Below, one piece after another: positions 7,781 to 19,059 of a stretch of 54,504 nt of DNA. The notes under the pieces were generated by a model that had not been told where the DNA came from, made no database searches, and saw only the letters and a program-made list of their open reading frames with translations. The stretch's first letter is position 1, and each line of letters begins with the position of its first letter. The translations under genes and the position numbers were made by a program. Origin of the DNA: an uncultured Cocleimonas sp. Lineage in GTDB: Bacteria > Pseudomonadota > Gammaproteobacteria > Thiotrichales > Thiotrichaceae. Location: NCBI RefSeq assembly GCF_947495625.1, contig NZ_CANLZW010000032.1, positions 1 to 54,504 on the forward strand, in the 5' to 3' direction.

Positions 7781-9700
7781 ATGAGTAATATCACCATGAA
7801 AAAAATAGTTTTACTTAGCCTGCTCTCTGCAGTTACGGGATCCGCTTTTGCAGAAAATGATGTGCTAGATGAAGTCATCGTTACTGCAACCCGATCAGAA
7901 ATAGACACTACAGAAGCCCCAGGTAGCGTGACTGTAATAAGTCGTAAAGAAATTGAGGAAAAAGGTGGTGAGAATGTACTCGATCTAATTCGCGGAACAA
8001 CGGGTGTTAGTCTGCAAGGTATCGGTTCTGGTGGACGTAAAACTATCAGTTTGCGGGGCATGGAAAGTAAACACACTCTTATATTGGTTGATGGAAAACG
8101 CATTCCTGGCACTAATGATACGATTGGTCCGAATACCGATTACCAATACGATTGGGTTCCTACATCCCAGATAGAACGTATCGAAGTGGTTCGTGGTCCT
8201 ATGTCGGTATTGTACGGCTCCGATGCTTTGGGTGGTGTGATAAATATCATTACCCGCAGACCTGGCAACGAGCTCACAGGAAATGTAAAACTAACCAGTC
8301 GATTAGCGAATGGTGATTCTATAAATGGCAGCAAAGATGACGGAGATGGTCACGATGCCAGTTTCAATATCAGTGGCGGTGTAAGTGATAATTTTCAATT
8401 GAGTGTGGGTGCGGAAAACTCCCGACGCGCTTCTGTCGATAGCCAGCTGAATCTGGGGCAATCAGCCATTGAAGGACGCAAAAAAGAGCAACTATCACTA
8501 GGTGCAGACTGGCAGCCTGCCGAAGATCACAATATCGAGCTGAAATACAGTACCGGACAGGAAAAACGCTGGTATGACACTGCAACCAGCAGGAATGTTC
8601 TCTATCAAAGCCAATATGACATTGATCGCGATCAGTTATCTTTAGGGTGGAAAGGGACTGTGGGTAAAATCACAAGCTCGCTACGCGCTTATCAAGGCAA
8701 AGTCGATATTAGTAATAAAGCCACCAATGGCGTCGCGGGGACTGCTCCTCAAAAACTTACCGATACCGTTGTGGAAGGTAATATCAGTACTCCATTAGGA
8801 GAAAAGCATTTTATTACTGCTGGTTTGGAACATCGTATTGAAGAATTAGAAAATTCGAATTTGGTTAGCAATAAAGAAAATTTCTCGCTTAATTCGCTTT
8901 ATATACAAGATGAAATAGATATCACAGACAGTACCTTATTAACCCTGGGTACTCGATTCGACGACCATGAGGTCTTCGGCAACGAAGTGAGCCCTCGCGT
9001 TTCTGTGGTCTGGAGTGCTAGCGATAATTTAAAGTTAAAAGGTAGCTACGGCCATGGTTTTAAAGCACCCAATATCAAACAGGCTTCATCTGATTATGTA
9101 TTTGCATTTGGCCCATACTCAATTTCTGGAAACTCTGATCTTGAGCCTGAAACCAGTGATTCATTTGAGGTAGGTGCAAACTACACTAGAGAAAAATTCA
9201 GCATTGATGCAGCTATATTCGACAGCAAAGTTAAGAACCTGATTGAGTTGACAGGACCACTGACCGATAGAACTTATCAAAACATCAACGAAGCGCGCTT
9301 GAAAGGCGTAGAAATTTCTAGCAAGATTCTATTAACGGAAGCCTTAACGCTGAACACCGGTTATCAATACCTTGATGCTAAAGATGGTGATGGTATTCGC
9401 TTGAATCAGCGCCCTCAACATACACTTTCAACGGGCATTACATGGGATAAAAACAAGTGGCAATGGAACCTCAATGCAGAGTATCTATCAGGGCAGATTG
9501 TCGAGAAAAATAACGTTTCAACAGATGTTCCTAGCTATACCATCTTGAATGCAGGCGCACGCAGATCTATCAACAAGAATTTAGATCTGGCTATTCGTTT
9601 AGACAACCTGACCAATGTTCGCCTGGAAGATAAATCAGATGCTTTTCTTCATGAGGAATATCCACGTACTTTGAGTTTGGAGTTACGCGGCAAGTTTTAA
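7781..9700 (+). CDS. TonB-dependent receptor, siderophore/colicin-I-receptor type
   Basis: An outer-membrane gated porin that takes up a scarce ligand, probably a ferric siderophore, using energy from TonB. The 639-residue product has a signal peptide (MKKIVLLSLLSAVTGSAFA), a TonB box-like DEVIVTA near residue 30, a plug domain with the motifs KTISLRGMESKHTLILVDGK and RIEVVRGPMSVLYGSDALGG, and a beta-barrel ending in an aromatic-terminated strand (LELRGKF). The sequence is closest in character to CirA/IrgA/FepA-like receptors; cobalamin uptake cannot be excluded. A second in-frame ATG at 7796 begins the signal peptide more neatly and may be the true start. Confidence 0.9.
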   Translation: MSNITMKKIVLLSLLSAVTGSAFAENDVLDEVIVTATRSEIDTTEAPGSVTVISRKEIEEKGGENVLDLIRGTTGVSLQGIGSGGRKTISLRGMESKHTLILVDGKRIPGTNDTIGPNTDYQYDWVPTSQIERIEVVRGPMSVLYGSDALGGVINIITRRPGNELTGNVKLTSRLANGDSINGSKDDGDGHDASFNISGGVSDNFQLSVGAENSRRASVDSQLNLGQSAIEGRKKEQLSLGADWQPAEDHNIELKYSTGQEKRWYDTATSRNVLYQSQYDIDRDQLSLGWKGTVGKITSSLRAYQGKVDISNKATNGVAGTAPQKLTDTVVEGNISTPLGEKHFITAGLEHRIEELENSNLVSNKENFSLNSLYIQDEIDITDSTLLTLGTRFDDHEVFGNEVSPRVSVVWSASDNLKLKGSYGHGFKAPNIKQASSDYVFAFGPYSISGNSDLEPETSDSFEVGANYTREKFSIDAAIFDSKVKNLIELTGPLTDRTYQNINEARLKGVEISSKILLTEALTLNTGYQYLDAKDGDGIRLNQRPQHTLSTGITWDKNKWQWNLNAEYLSGQIVEKNNVSTDVPSYTILNAGARRSINKNLDLAIRLDNLTNVRLEDKSDAFLHEEYPRTLSLELRGKF

Positions 9701-9741
9701 ACGACCATGCTTTAAACGGACAAATAAAGACCTCTATAAAC

Positions 9742-9773
9742 AAAAAAGCCCCAGCATTTGCTGGGGCTTTTTT
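9742..9773 (+). terminator. rho-independent terminator after the TonB receptor
   Basis: The stem pairs AAAAGCCCCAGC with GCTGGGGCTTTT around a short loop, with a T-run on the right and an A-run on the left. It should work for the receptor on the plus strand and possibly also for the converging cytochrome gene. Confidence 0.93.
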
Positions 9774-9780
9774 GTTTCTT

Positions 9781-9811
9781 AGTCATACGATATTACTAAT
9801 ATTGTATGACT
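9781..9811. repeat. 14-bp inverted repeat
   Basis: Arms 9781-9794 and 9798-9811 pair with one mismatch around ACT. It is AT-rich and sits between the terminator and the stop of the cytochrome c gene. It may be a second, weaker terminator for that gene. Confidence 0.5.
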
Positions 9812-9834
9812 AATAATGCATGACTAAACTAGTA

Positions 9835-10161
9835 TCATTCTAATCCAGAAAGGTACTCAGAAAGCGCTTCAATTTCTTCATCACTGACTGCAGCCATAAT
9901 GCCTTTCATAACCATTGATTGGCCATTGCTACGTGCACCACTTTTGATATCTTTCATTTGTTGCGTTAGGTATTCTTTATTTTGACCGGCTACCTTAGGG
10001 TACATAGCAGTCATTGGGGTTTTAGCATCTGCACCATGGCAAGCAACACAGCCTTTAGCAGTGTAAAGTTCTTTTCCATCAGCGGCGAAAGAAGCGCTGC
10101 TAAATGTTAATAGGCCAGCTGTTATTAAAAGAGCGCTGGTAGAGGATAATTTAGAAATCAT
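9835..10161 (-). CDS. periplasmic class I cytochrome c (c5/c553-like)
   Basis: A 108-residue exported monohaem cytochrome. It has a signal peptide ending near SASFAADG, the haem-binding motif CVACH (residues 38-42), and a C-terminal region with several Met (QSMVMKGIM) that can supply the sixth haem ligand. A GGAG ribosome-binding site lies nine bases before the ATG. It is a reasonable electron donor to the nearby NirS or NorC; this is inferred from context and from its DNR-type promoter, not from sequence alone. Confidence 0.9.
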   Translation of the reverse strand: MISKLSSTSALLITAGLLTFSSASFAADGKELYTAKGCVACHGADAKTPMTAMYPKVAGQNKEYLTQQMKDIKSGARSNGQSMVMKGIMAAVSDEEIEALSEYLSGLE

Positions 10162-10199
10162 AATGTCTTACTCCAAGTAGAAAAATAGTGTGCCATCTG

Positions 10200-10241
10200 T
10201 TTATAGCAACTAATTTGCACAACGACCTTGAGGTAGATCAA
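10200..10241 (-). promoter_or_regulatory. DNR/FNR-type promoter of the cytochrome c gene
   Basis: A box TTGAG-GTAG-ATCAA (10228-10241) has one mismatch to TTGAT-N4-ATCAA. A -10 hexamer TATAAA (10205-10200, minus strand) is placed so that the box centre falls 41.5 bp upstream of the inferred start near 10193. That is the class II activator geometry, the same as at nirS and norC. Confidence 0.72.
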
Positions 10242-10318
10242 TGCCCTTTGATAAATCAGCTAGTTAAATAGTTAATATATAAATTAAATCAGTAACTTAT
10301 GTTATAGCAATTTTGAAT

Positions 10319-11083
10319 TTATAGATCCTGATATCCCACCAGCTCCCAGTTTTTCATGTTAATCAGCTTAGTACCTGGCTTACCCAAAAAAGGCACTGAA
10401 AGGTGGGGGGTGCCTTTTACTGTTATTAATTTGCTCCTTGTTAGATTAGGAATTTCATTGAGCACAATTGTGGCAATTGTTTGGCGCGCATCTAGCTGAA
10501 TGACTTCTATGGCTTTAGCTCTGGCGATAAATAAAAAACCACTGTCTGCGTAAAAATAATAAGAAGTAATTGGGTTAAAGGTTTTACCAACAAGGTTTAT
10601 TATCCTTACTGGAAATTGGCTCTGATCTCTTACCATCCCCTCGTTCATTCGATAATCATGCATCACTCCGTTGTAAACAGGTAAAGGGCTATCTTTATAA
10701 AGTATTTCCCAAAGCTGGTTATCAACACCTTTCTCGCTACTTATTCCAACGATAAAACTTTGTCGTGATGCGATATTAAAAACTATATCTATTTTTTTAT
10801 GAGCTGTAGTTCCTTGAACTGGGAAGGATTTCATCACACTGAAATCTGAAGCATCGAGCAACTCTAATGCTTGTGACTGCTTACGCACCACCAATAGATA
10901 TTTACCGTCAGTGGAGATTGCATAATCGCCTATGCTTTTTTCTGTTTTTACTTTTTCTTTAATGATCTTAACTTGTGGGTCGTCATTAACAACAGAACCT
11001 ACAGAACCTTCGTAACTAGCAGAGTCTGCAAACAGTGAAAACTGAAATAAAAGAAAAGCAATGAATAACAATTTGTTTAACAT
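10319..11083 (-). CDS. exported beta-propeller-like protein, distant NirF/d1-domain relative
   Basis: A 254-residue exported protein with a clear signal peptide (MLNKLLFIAFLLFQFSLFADS). The chosen ATG has AGG seven bases upstream; a TTG two codons earlier is the alternative. The body shows blade-like repeats such as DYAISTDGKYLLVVRKQSQ and LELLDASDFSVMKSFPV, resembling the haem d1 beta-propeller of NirS and NirF. It is much shorter than NirF (roughly 390 residues), so it is either a minimal relative or an unrelated WD-like propeller. It lies downstream of nirS beyond a terminator. A copy of the dispersed repeat is contained in its coding sequence and is translated near the C-terminus. Confidence 0.62.
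   Translation of the reverse strand: MLNKLLFIAFLLFQFSLFADSASYEGSVGSVVNDDPQVKIIKEKVKTEKSIGDYAISTDGKYLLVVRKQSQALELLDASDFSVMKSFPVQGTTAHKKIDIVFNIASRQSFIVGISSEKGVDNQLWEILYKDSPLPVYNGVMHDYRMNEGMVRDQSQFPVRIINLVGKTFNPITSYYFYADSGFLFIARAKAIEVIQLDARQTIATIVLNEIPNLTRSKLITVKGTPHLSVPFLGKPGTKLINMKNWELVGYQDL
10386..10418 (-). repeat. dispersed G-run repeat inside a reading frame
   Basis: The plus strand reads an A-run, GGCACTG, then AAAGGTGGGGGGTGCC. It differs little from the intergenic copy at 16748-16779. It lies in frame inside the propeller-like gene and encodes KGTPHLSVPFL. The ends pair as a perfect 9-bp stem (10388-10396 with 10410-10418). Confidence 0.75.
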
Positions 11084-11106
11084 ATACAAGCCTAATTTCT
11101 GACAAT

Positions 11107-11140
11107 AAAAAAGCCCCCTTCCTTCTCAGGTTGGGGGCTT
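11107..11140 (-). terminator. rho-independent terminator of nirS
   Basis: The stem pairs AAGCCCCC (11111-11118) with GGGGGCTT (11133-11140). On the minus strand the stem is followed by a T-run, so it terminates transcripts coming from nirS and separates them from the propeller-like gene. Confidence 0.88.
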
Positions 11141-11251
11141 CAGATTTAGCTATTTTACCTATTTACCTATTTCTCCTGGCTAGGGTAACGTTGAATCTAT
11201 TAAGCTAATCAACCAGCTCATCAACGCTTCCTTATATTTCGGGGAGAAATA

Positions 11252-13126
<1,875 letters not shown>

Positions 13127-13235
13127 TTTTTGATTGAATTATGAGTGAAAAATTGGGTGAAATTTAGAAAAGTGATTTTGAAATGGATAAAAAGAAGCTT
13201 TGGCTAAAAGGCTGTATTGGGACTTTGCTCTTTAT

Positions 13236-13931
13236 TTATATGAATAACATCTCTCTTAATTTAGATGGGTTTTTAACAAGGATATGTTCATCAAAGACTT
13301 CTATCAAATCATCTTTTGTTAGATTTTTTAGGGTACGTGAAAAAGTTTCAGGAGTGACTGATATCCTGGAAGCAATAATACGTTTAGGCGCACCTAACAT
13401 TACTTTGGTTTCCTCAACACTTTCATGATGAATATCTTCAAGCAAATAACTTATCAAACGATAGGATGCATTGTGCAGACTTAAACGCTCCATTTCATTC
13501 ATTAACCAATGCAAACGGGCACTTAAACGACTAATAACTTTGAGGCAGGCTTCAGATGAGTTACTTAACACCTGGATATATTTCTGAGCATTAATACGAA
13601 GAACTGTGGCGTTACTCAATGCTTTTGCATTAACGGGATACCCTTCCATGCCATTTAAGATAATCACTTCCGCAAAGGTATTTCCAGGATTGATGATATC
13701 AACGACTTTTTGCGTCCCTTCAAATGACAACAAGCTAATCTTAATCTTCCCTTCTACCAGTAAGAAAAAATCGGTTGCCGGTTGCTTTTGTGAAAACAAA
13801 ATCTCACCCGCACGCAATTCACAAACAGAAGTGCCCTGCAATATTGTCGCAAAATCTTCTTTATTAATATCCATAAATAAGAAATTGCTACGCATCGCTT
13901 CTTGAAAATCAGGGTTTAAAACTTGCATCAC
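13236..13931 (-). CDS. dnr: Crp/Fnr-family regulator, DNR/NnrR type
   Basis: A cytosolic activator of denitrification genes. The 231-residue protein has an N-terminal cyclic-nucleotide-binding-like beta-roll (about residues 20-130), a dimerisation helix, and a C-terminal winged helix with the recognition segment ISVTPETFSRTLKNL. The N-terminal cysteine cluster of FNR is absent, so it should not bind a 4Fe-4S cluster; in the DNR family NO is sensed through haem. It sits between nirS and norCB, and its own promoter region has a perfect box, suggesting autoregulation. Distinguishing DNR from NnrR needs a phylogeny. Confidence 0.88.
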   Translation of the reverse strand: MMQVLNPDFQEAMRSNFLFMDINKEDFATILQGTSVCELRAGEILFSQKQPATDFFLLVEGKIKISLLSFEGTQKVVDIINPGNTFAEVIILNGMEGYPVNAKALSNATVLRINAQKYIQVLSNSSEACLKVISRLSARLHWLMNEMERLSLHNASYRLISYLLEDIHHESVEETKVMLGAPKRIIASRISVTPETFSRTLKNLTKDDLIEVFDEHILVKNPSKLREMLFI

Positions 13932-13992
13932 TTTCCTTCATTTAAGTATTCATTTTCTAGCTACCGTTTAAGTCTCTCAGCGCTAATAAAAG

Positions 13993-14038
13993 AGTATACC
14001 TAATCACTGCATAGTTGTAATGACTTGATCAACATCAA
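13993..14038 (-). promoter_or_regulatory. DNR/FNR box upstream of dnr
   Basis: The perfect box TTGATCAACATCAA occupies 14025-14038. A -10-like TATACT reads 13998-13993 on the minus strand, which puts the box about 45 bp upstream of the inferred start. That is a few bases off the ideal spacing, so the exact promoter is uncertain. The box implies autoregulation or control by another FNR-family protein. Confidence 0.65.
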
Positions 14039-14147
14039 GGTCATCCTTTATTACATCATTACATCAATTCACGTTTGGTAAACGACTAATAAATTGGCCT
14101 GCTTTTTACAACTAAGAGTGAGACTAAATAAAGTTAAAACATTCTTG

Positions 14148-14180
14148 AAAAAAGTGCTCTAAAGCTGGGGGGTGTCTTTA
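14148..14180 (-). repeat. dispersed G-run repeat, single copy
   Basis: A divergent copy: six A, GTGCT, then AAAGCTGGGGGGTGTCTTT. It lies in the middle of the dnr/norC control region with the C-rich, T-tailed strand on minus. Confidence 0.72.
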
Positions 14181-14243
14181 GCTCATTACGATATGGATTA
14201 ACAACAATACCTTTGTGCATAACAAATAACATTACCTGCCGAA

Positions 14244-14324
14244 TTGATATTTATCAAATAACTTTCATTGGCCCCATGGCACTTGATGCACATCAAGGCT
14301 AGCCAGACGCTATATAGATACAGT
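14244..14324 (+). promoter_or_regulatory. norC promoter with two perfect DNR/FNR boxes
   Basis: Perfect boxes lie at 14244-14257 and 14283-14296. A -10-like TACAGT at 14319-14324 places the proximal box centre at -41.5 from an inferred start near 14331. The same TACAGT at the same spacing occurs at norE1. Confidence 0.85.
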
Positions 14325-14360
14325 CGCTAAAACTATTAATGGACTGGAGTGTATATTGCT

Positions 14361-14798
14361 ATGAGAGAGACCTTTACAAAAGGTATGGCTCGCAATATTT
14401 ATTATGGAGGAGGCGTTTTCTTCTTCTTGGTACTTATTGGATTAACCGTGGATACGGTGAGAGGCCTACCGAAAACCGATAATTCACAAAACCTTACCGA
14501 AGAAGTTGCAGCGGGTAAGAGACTGTGGGAAATAAATAACTGTATTGGATGTCATACCTTATTAGGAGAAGGCGCTTACTTTGCACCTGAACTTGGTAAT
14601 GTTTACACCCGATTTGGCGAAAGCACTGATGCAATCAAAGGCTTTATTATGAGCCGCCCAAAAAATGGTATCCCGGGCCGTCGCAGTATGCCGCAATTCA
14701 ACTTTACTCCAGATGAGTTAGAAGAAATTGCGCAGTTTCTTAAGTACGTTGATGGCATTAAAGTTGCCAGAGACTGGCCACCAAATAAAGAAGGGTAA
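14361..14798 (+). CDS. norC: nitric oxide reductase cytochrome c subunit NorC
   Basis: NorC is the membrane-anchored cytochrome c that passes electrons to NorB. The 145-residue protein has one N-terminal membrane anchor (YYGGGVFFFLVLIGLTVDTV, about 15-34) and a periplasmic haem-binding motif CIGCH at about residues 61-65, with the sixth ligand probably in GRRSMPQF. I choose the ATG at 14361, which has GGAG eleven bases upstream, rather than the GTG four codons earlier. It is followed by norB after 12 bases. Confidence 0.96.
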   Translation: MRETFTKGMARNIYYGGGVFFFLVLIGLTVDTVRGLPKTDNSQNLTEEVAAGKRLWEINNCIGCHTLLGEGAYFAPELGNVYTRFGESTDAIKGFIMSRPKNGIPGRRSMPQFNFTPDELEEIAQFLKYVDGIKVARDWPPNKEG

Positions 14799-16208
<1,410 letters not shown>

Positions 16209-16248
16209 GTAGCTCGTTAGAAGGTTTTACTTAAATGTAAGCTTTAAG

Positions 16249-16275
16249 AAAATACCGCTTTTTGAGCGGTATTTT
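16249..16275 (+). terminator. rho-independent terminator after norCB
   Basis: The arms 16249-16259 and 16265-16275 (AATACCGCT with AGCGGTATT) pair perfectly around TTTTG and run into a T-tract. This separates norCB from the accessory nor genes, which have their own DNR box. Confidence 0.93.
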
Positions 16276-16340
16276 TTTTAGTAACACATTCGTAAATAAA
16301 ACATCACTGAATACCAGAATAACTTAATAAGGAAAAAGTA

Positions 16341-16721
16341 ATGATGAAATCAGAAACATCAAAGAATCAAGAACAGCAACTTAAAAACGCATCAAATGCT
16401 GCCCTCGCCTCTTTGCTTAATCTAACGATTTTGCCCGTTATTAGTTTTATCGCACTGCTATTTATTTATAAAAAAACACAGCCAGGAAACATAGATCACT
16501 ATCATGCTGTGCTTGGTATAAAAATTAATCTTACTGCGACGATCGCATTATTTTTAGTCAGCACATTGATGATATTGCTAGGTGGATTTCATTCTCCCTG
16601 GACATGGGTGTATGTAATCACTTATTTCACCATTGTACATACGATATTTATCGTTTTTGCAATCTGGGCATTGGTACGATCATGGTCAGGTGATAAATTA
16701 AAATCTAAACACAAAAAGTAG
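16341..16721 (+). CDS. small membrane protein X1 of the nor cluster
   Basis: An unrecognised 126-residue protein with about three membrane segments (residues about 25-46, 60-82 and 88-112) and a Lys-rich tail. Its layout resembles the later protein at 18619-19053: a helix, a hydrophilic loop with Lys and His (YKKTQPGNIDHYHAV), then two helices. Both loosely recall the DUF4870/Tic20-like fold. Each precedes a norE-norF pair, so they may be paralogues belonging to the same duplicated module. An AAGGAA ribosome-binding site precedes the start. Confidence 0.65.
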   Translation: MMKSETSKNQEQQLKNASNAALASLLNLTILPVISFIALLFIYKKTQPGNIDHYHAVLGIKINLTATIALFLVSTLMILLGGFHSPWTWVYVITYFTIVHTIFIVFAIWALVRSWSGDKLKSKHKK

Positions 16722-16747
16722 ATAATTTTAGATAACTACAGATAAGC

Positions 16748-16779
16748 AAAGTCACCCCCCACCTTTCAGGCACTTTTTT
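16748..16779 (+). repeat. dispersed G-run repeat, single copy
   Basis: The plus strand reads AAAGTCACCCCCCACCTTTC followed by AGGCACTTTTTT. It lies 26 bases after the X1 gene and 22 bases before the norE1 DNR box. Its T-tail follows the direction of X1 transcription. Confidence 0.85.
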
Positions 16780-16801
16780 AGAGCGAATCGTTATTCATCA
16801 C

Positions 16802-16843
16802 TTGATGATCATCAAGGCATTACCCCCTAATCAGCATTACAGT
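16802..16843 (+). promoter_or_regulatory. norE1 promoter with a perfect DNR/FNR box
   Basis: The perfect box TTGATGATCATCAA (16802-16815) is centred 41.5 bp upstream of an inferred start near 16850. A -10-like TACAGT lies at 16838-16843, with sequence and spacing identical to the norC promoter. The accessory genes can therefore be induced separately from norCB. Confidence 0.82.
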
Positions 16844-16872
16844 TAAGTCATTAAAAATAGAATAGAAATACT

Positions 16873-17457
16873 GTGAATACTGACATTATCGATCAAGAGC
16901 CAAAGCTGCTTCCGGGCGATCTAGCTATCTGGTTTTTTATATTTATGGAACTGCTTGTTTTCGGCATTGCGTTTATCAGTTACGCCGTGGTTCGTGTGCA
17001 AAACGAGGAAATGTTCAATCAATTCCAGTTAACACTGAATACCGAATTAGGCGCGATTAATACCATCGTATTGATTACTTCCAGTTACTTTGTCGTGCGT
17101 GCAGTGCATACGATTAAAAAACATGGCGATTATATTGGCTGTTCACGATGGTTATATGCGGCGGTAGCAGGTGGTGGTTTATTTCTCGTTTTAAAATCAT
17201 TCGAATATTACGACAAGTTTTCTGCAGGCATTAGTCTCAGCACCAATACGTTTTACATGTTTTATTTATCACTCACGATGTTCCATTTTTTACACGTCAT
17301 TCTCGGCATGATTATCCTGCTGGCAATTGCGATAAAAGCGCAACGCGGTGGCTATAGCGCAAGCAACCACATCGGTGTTGAGTCTGGCGCATCTTATTGG
17401 CACATGGTGGATTTGGTGTGGATTATTTTATTCCCTCTTGTTTACGTAATGCGATAA
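16873..17457 (+). CDS. norE: NorE, cytochrome c oxidase subunit III-like (copy 1)
   Basis: NorE is a membrane protein of the oxidase subunit III family that accompanies NorCB and improves NO reductase activity or assembly. The 194-residue product has about five membrane helices and family features such as PGDLAIWFFIFMELLVFG, NTIVLITSSYFVVRAV, FHFLHVILGM and YWHMVDLVWIILFPLVYV. The start is GTG. It is paired with norF1 19 bases later. A second NorE lies at 19060. Confidence 0.9.
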   Translation: MNTDIIDQEPKLLPGDLAIWFFIFMELLVFGIAFISYAVVRVQNEEMFNQFQLTLNTELGAINTIVLITSSYFVVRAVHTIKKHGDYIGCSRWLYAAVAGGGLFLVLKSFEYYDKFSAGISLSTNTFYMFYLSLTMFHFLHVILGMIILLAIAIKAQRGGYSASNHIGVESGASYWHMVDLVWIILFPLVYVMR

Positions 17458-17475
17458 CGGGAAGATGACAATACG

Positions 17476-17736
17476 ATGAAAAGTTATTACAACATTCACA
17501 CCATCTGGATAGCATTGATATTGCTAACCTTATCTACCTACGCGATGGGTGCGCTTGGTTTTAGCGGGCTTCCAATAGTGATAGTCCTGCTACTAACAGC
17601 TGCTATTAAAGGCGTATTAATTATCAGTGAGTTTATGGAATTACGTGGCGTTTCTTTGTTATGGCGAGTCATTATGTATGGCTGGTTATGGACCGTTATT
17701 CTTACGATTGCGATTACTTACGCAATTACTATTTAG
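17476..17736 (+). CDS. norF: NorF-like, cytochrome c oxidase subunit IV family (copy 1)
   Basis: An 86-residue protein with three membrane helices. It has the typical NorF/prokaryotic subunit IV layout: TIWIALILLTLSTYAMG, then AAIKGVLIISEFMELRGV, then a last helix. The lysine-glycine and FMELR segment is characteristic. It follows norE1 directly and is followed by norQ after 58 bases. Confidence 0.85.
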   Translation: MKSYYNIHTIWIALILLTLSTYAMGALGFSGLPIVIVLLLTAAIKGVLIISEFMELRGVSLLWRVIMYGWLWTVILTIAITYAITI

Positions 17737-17794
17737 CTTAGCTCGCTTAAATTTAACTAAACTAAACAACTCAACACTAAATAGGCACCATTAA

Positions 17795-18607
17795 ATGAGC
17801 GACATTCCTTTCTACCAAAACCAGAATAACGAAGTTGAGCTGTTTGGTCATGCGTATAACAATCAGCTCCCTCTGTTAATCAAGGGTCCGACAGGTTGTG
17901 GCAAAACACGTTTTATTCAACATATGGCTGCCAAACTGAATCGCCCACTTTATACGGTTGCTTGTCATGATGACCTTACTGCGGCAGACCTCGTCGGTAG
18001 ACATTTAATTGGCGATGGTGAGACCTATTGGCAAGATGGCCCACTGACCAAAGCCGTTCGTGAAGGGGCTATTTGTTATCTGGATGAAGTGGTTGAAGCG
18101 CGTAAAGATACGACGGTTGTGCTTCACCCGCTCTCTGATGATCGCCGTATTTTACCTATTGAACGTACGGGTGAAGTACTTACTGCATCACCAGAGTTTA
18201 TGCTGGTCGTATCTTATAACCCCGGCTATCAAAACCTACTAAAAGGAATGAAGCCATCAACACGTCAGCGTTTTATCTCTATGCGTTTTGATTATTCAAA
18301 TATTGAAACTGAAACCACTATCGTCCAACAAGAAACACAGATCGATAAAGACACTGCGACTCAATTAATCGAACTGGCGCATGCTTTACGCGTATTGAAA
18401 GATCATGATCTGGAAGAGTCTGCATCTACCCGTTTATTGGTTTATGCAGCCACGTTAATAAAGTCTGGATTTGATCCGATCGATGCCTGCCGCGCCGCAA
18501 TCATTGAGCCTTTAAGCGATGACGAAGAAACAGTTGAAGCGTTAATGGAAGTTGTCAGAGCAAAAATTGTACAAACGAAAAGTGTAGCAACGAGTAGAGA
18601 CATATAG
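17795..18607 (+). CDS. norQ: NorQ, MoxR-type AAA+ ATPase
   Basis: NorQ (CbbQ/NirQ family) is a cytosolic AAA+ ATPase that works with the VWA protein NorD to insert the non-haem iron and activate NO reductase. The 270-residue protein has Walker A GPTGCGKT (31-38), the CHDDLTAADLVGRH segment, Walker B AICYLDE (about 92-98) and the sensor region VVSYNPGYQ, all conserved in the family. It sits between the two norE-norF pairs, with norD downstream. Confidence 0.95.
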   Translation: MSDIPFYQNQNNEVELFGHAYNNQLPLLIKGPTGCGKTRFIQHMAAKLNRPLYTVACHDDLTAADLVGRHLIGDGETYWQDGPLTKAVREGAICYLDEVVEARKDTTVVLHPLSDDRRILPIERTGEVLTASPEFMLVVSYNPGYQNLLKGMKPSTRQRFISMRFDYSNIETETTIVQQETQIDKDTATQLIELAHALRVLKDHDLEESASTRLLVYAATLIKSGFDPIDACRAAIIEPLSDDEETVEALMEVVRAKIVQTKSVATSRDI

Positions 18608-18618
18608 GTTTCGATTCA

Positions 18619-19053
18619 ATGAATAAACAAAACCCAGAAATCACTACCAAGTATGAATTGATAGAACCCAGGCACGCTGAAGATCACGCTGGAACTATTG
18701 CAGAAGCTTTCTTCATTGCGAATCTATTGTTTGTAGGGATTTTTTACGTGTTACTTTGGGGTTTGTATTTCATGGCATATAAAAATGCATCTACCGTGAG
18801 TAAGCATCATATAAAACAAACATTGATAGCGAGTAGTGTCACGACAGCTATCGCGATATTACTGAATATTATTATTTTACTGACGACAGGATATGCCTCT
18901 GCGACTGCCCTCATTTTGGCAGAAATGTATCTCATGCTAATCGTTCCTGCTTTTTTGATATTGGGTATTCTGGGTTTTACCAAAGCAGTTCAAGGGTTGG
19001 ATTTTAGATTCCCCCTGATCAGCAAATTTATATCAAAACCTAAAAGCCAATAA
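18619..19053 (+). CDS. small membrane protein X2 of the nor cluster (DUF4870-like)
   Basis: An unrecognised 144-residue protein with a polar N-terminus (about 30 residues) and three membrane helices. A loop with Tyr-Lys and two His (YKNASTVSKHHIKQT) is followed by two helices and an ending GLDFRFPLISKF; that pattern resembles the DUF4870/Tic20-like family. It is 11 bases after norQ and 6 bases before norE2, so it is in the same operon. Its layout parallels protein X1 upstream of norE1. Confidence 0.7.
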   Translation: MNKQNPEITTKYELIEPRHAEDHAGTIAEAFFIANLLFVGIFYVLLWGLYFMAYKNASTVSKHHIKQTLIASSVTTAIAILLNIIILLTTGYASATALILAEMYLMLIVPAFLILGILGFTKAVQGLDFRFPLISKFISKPKSQ

Positions 19054-19059
19054 TGAACT

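Larger units (their letters stand above)
13932..14360. other. divergent dnr / norC control region
   Basis: This gene-free interval between divergent dnr and norC holds three perfect TTGAT-N4-ATCAA boxes (14025-14038, 14244-14257, 14283-14296) and one copy of the dispersed repeat (14148-14180), which separates the dnr-side box from the two norC-side boxes. I see no other gene or RNA in it. Confidence 0.8.
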
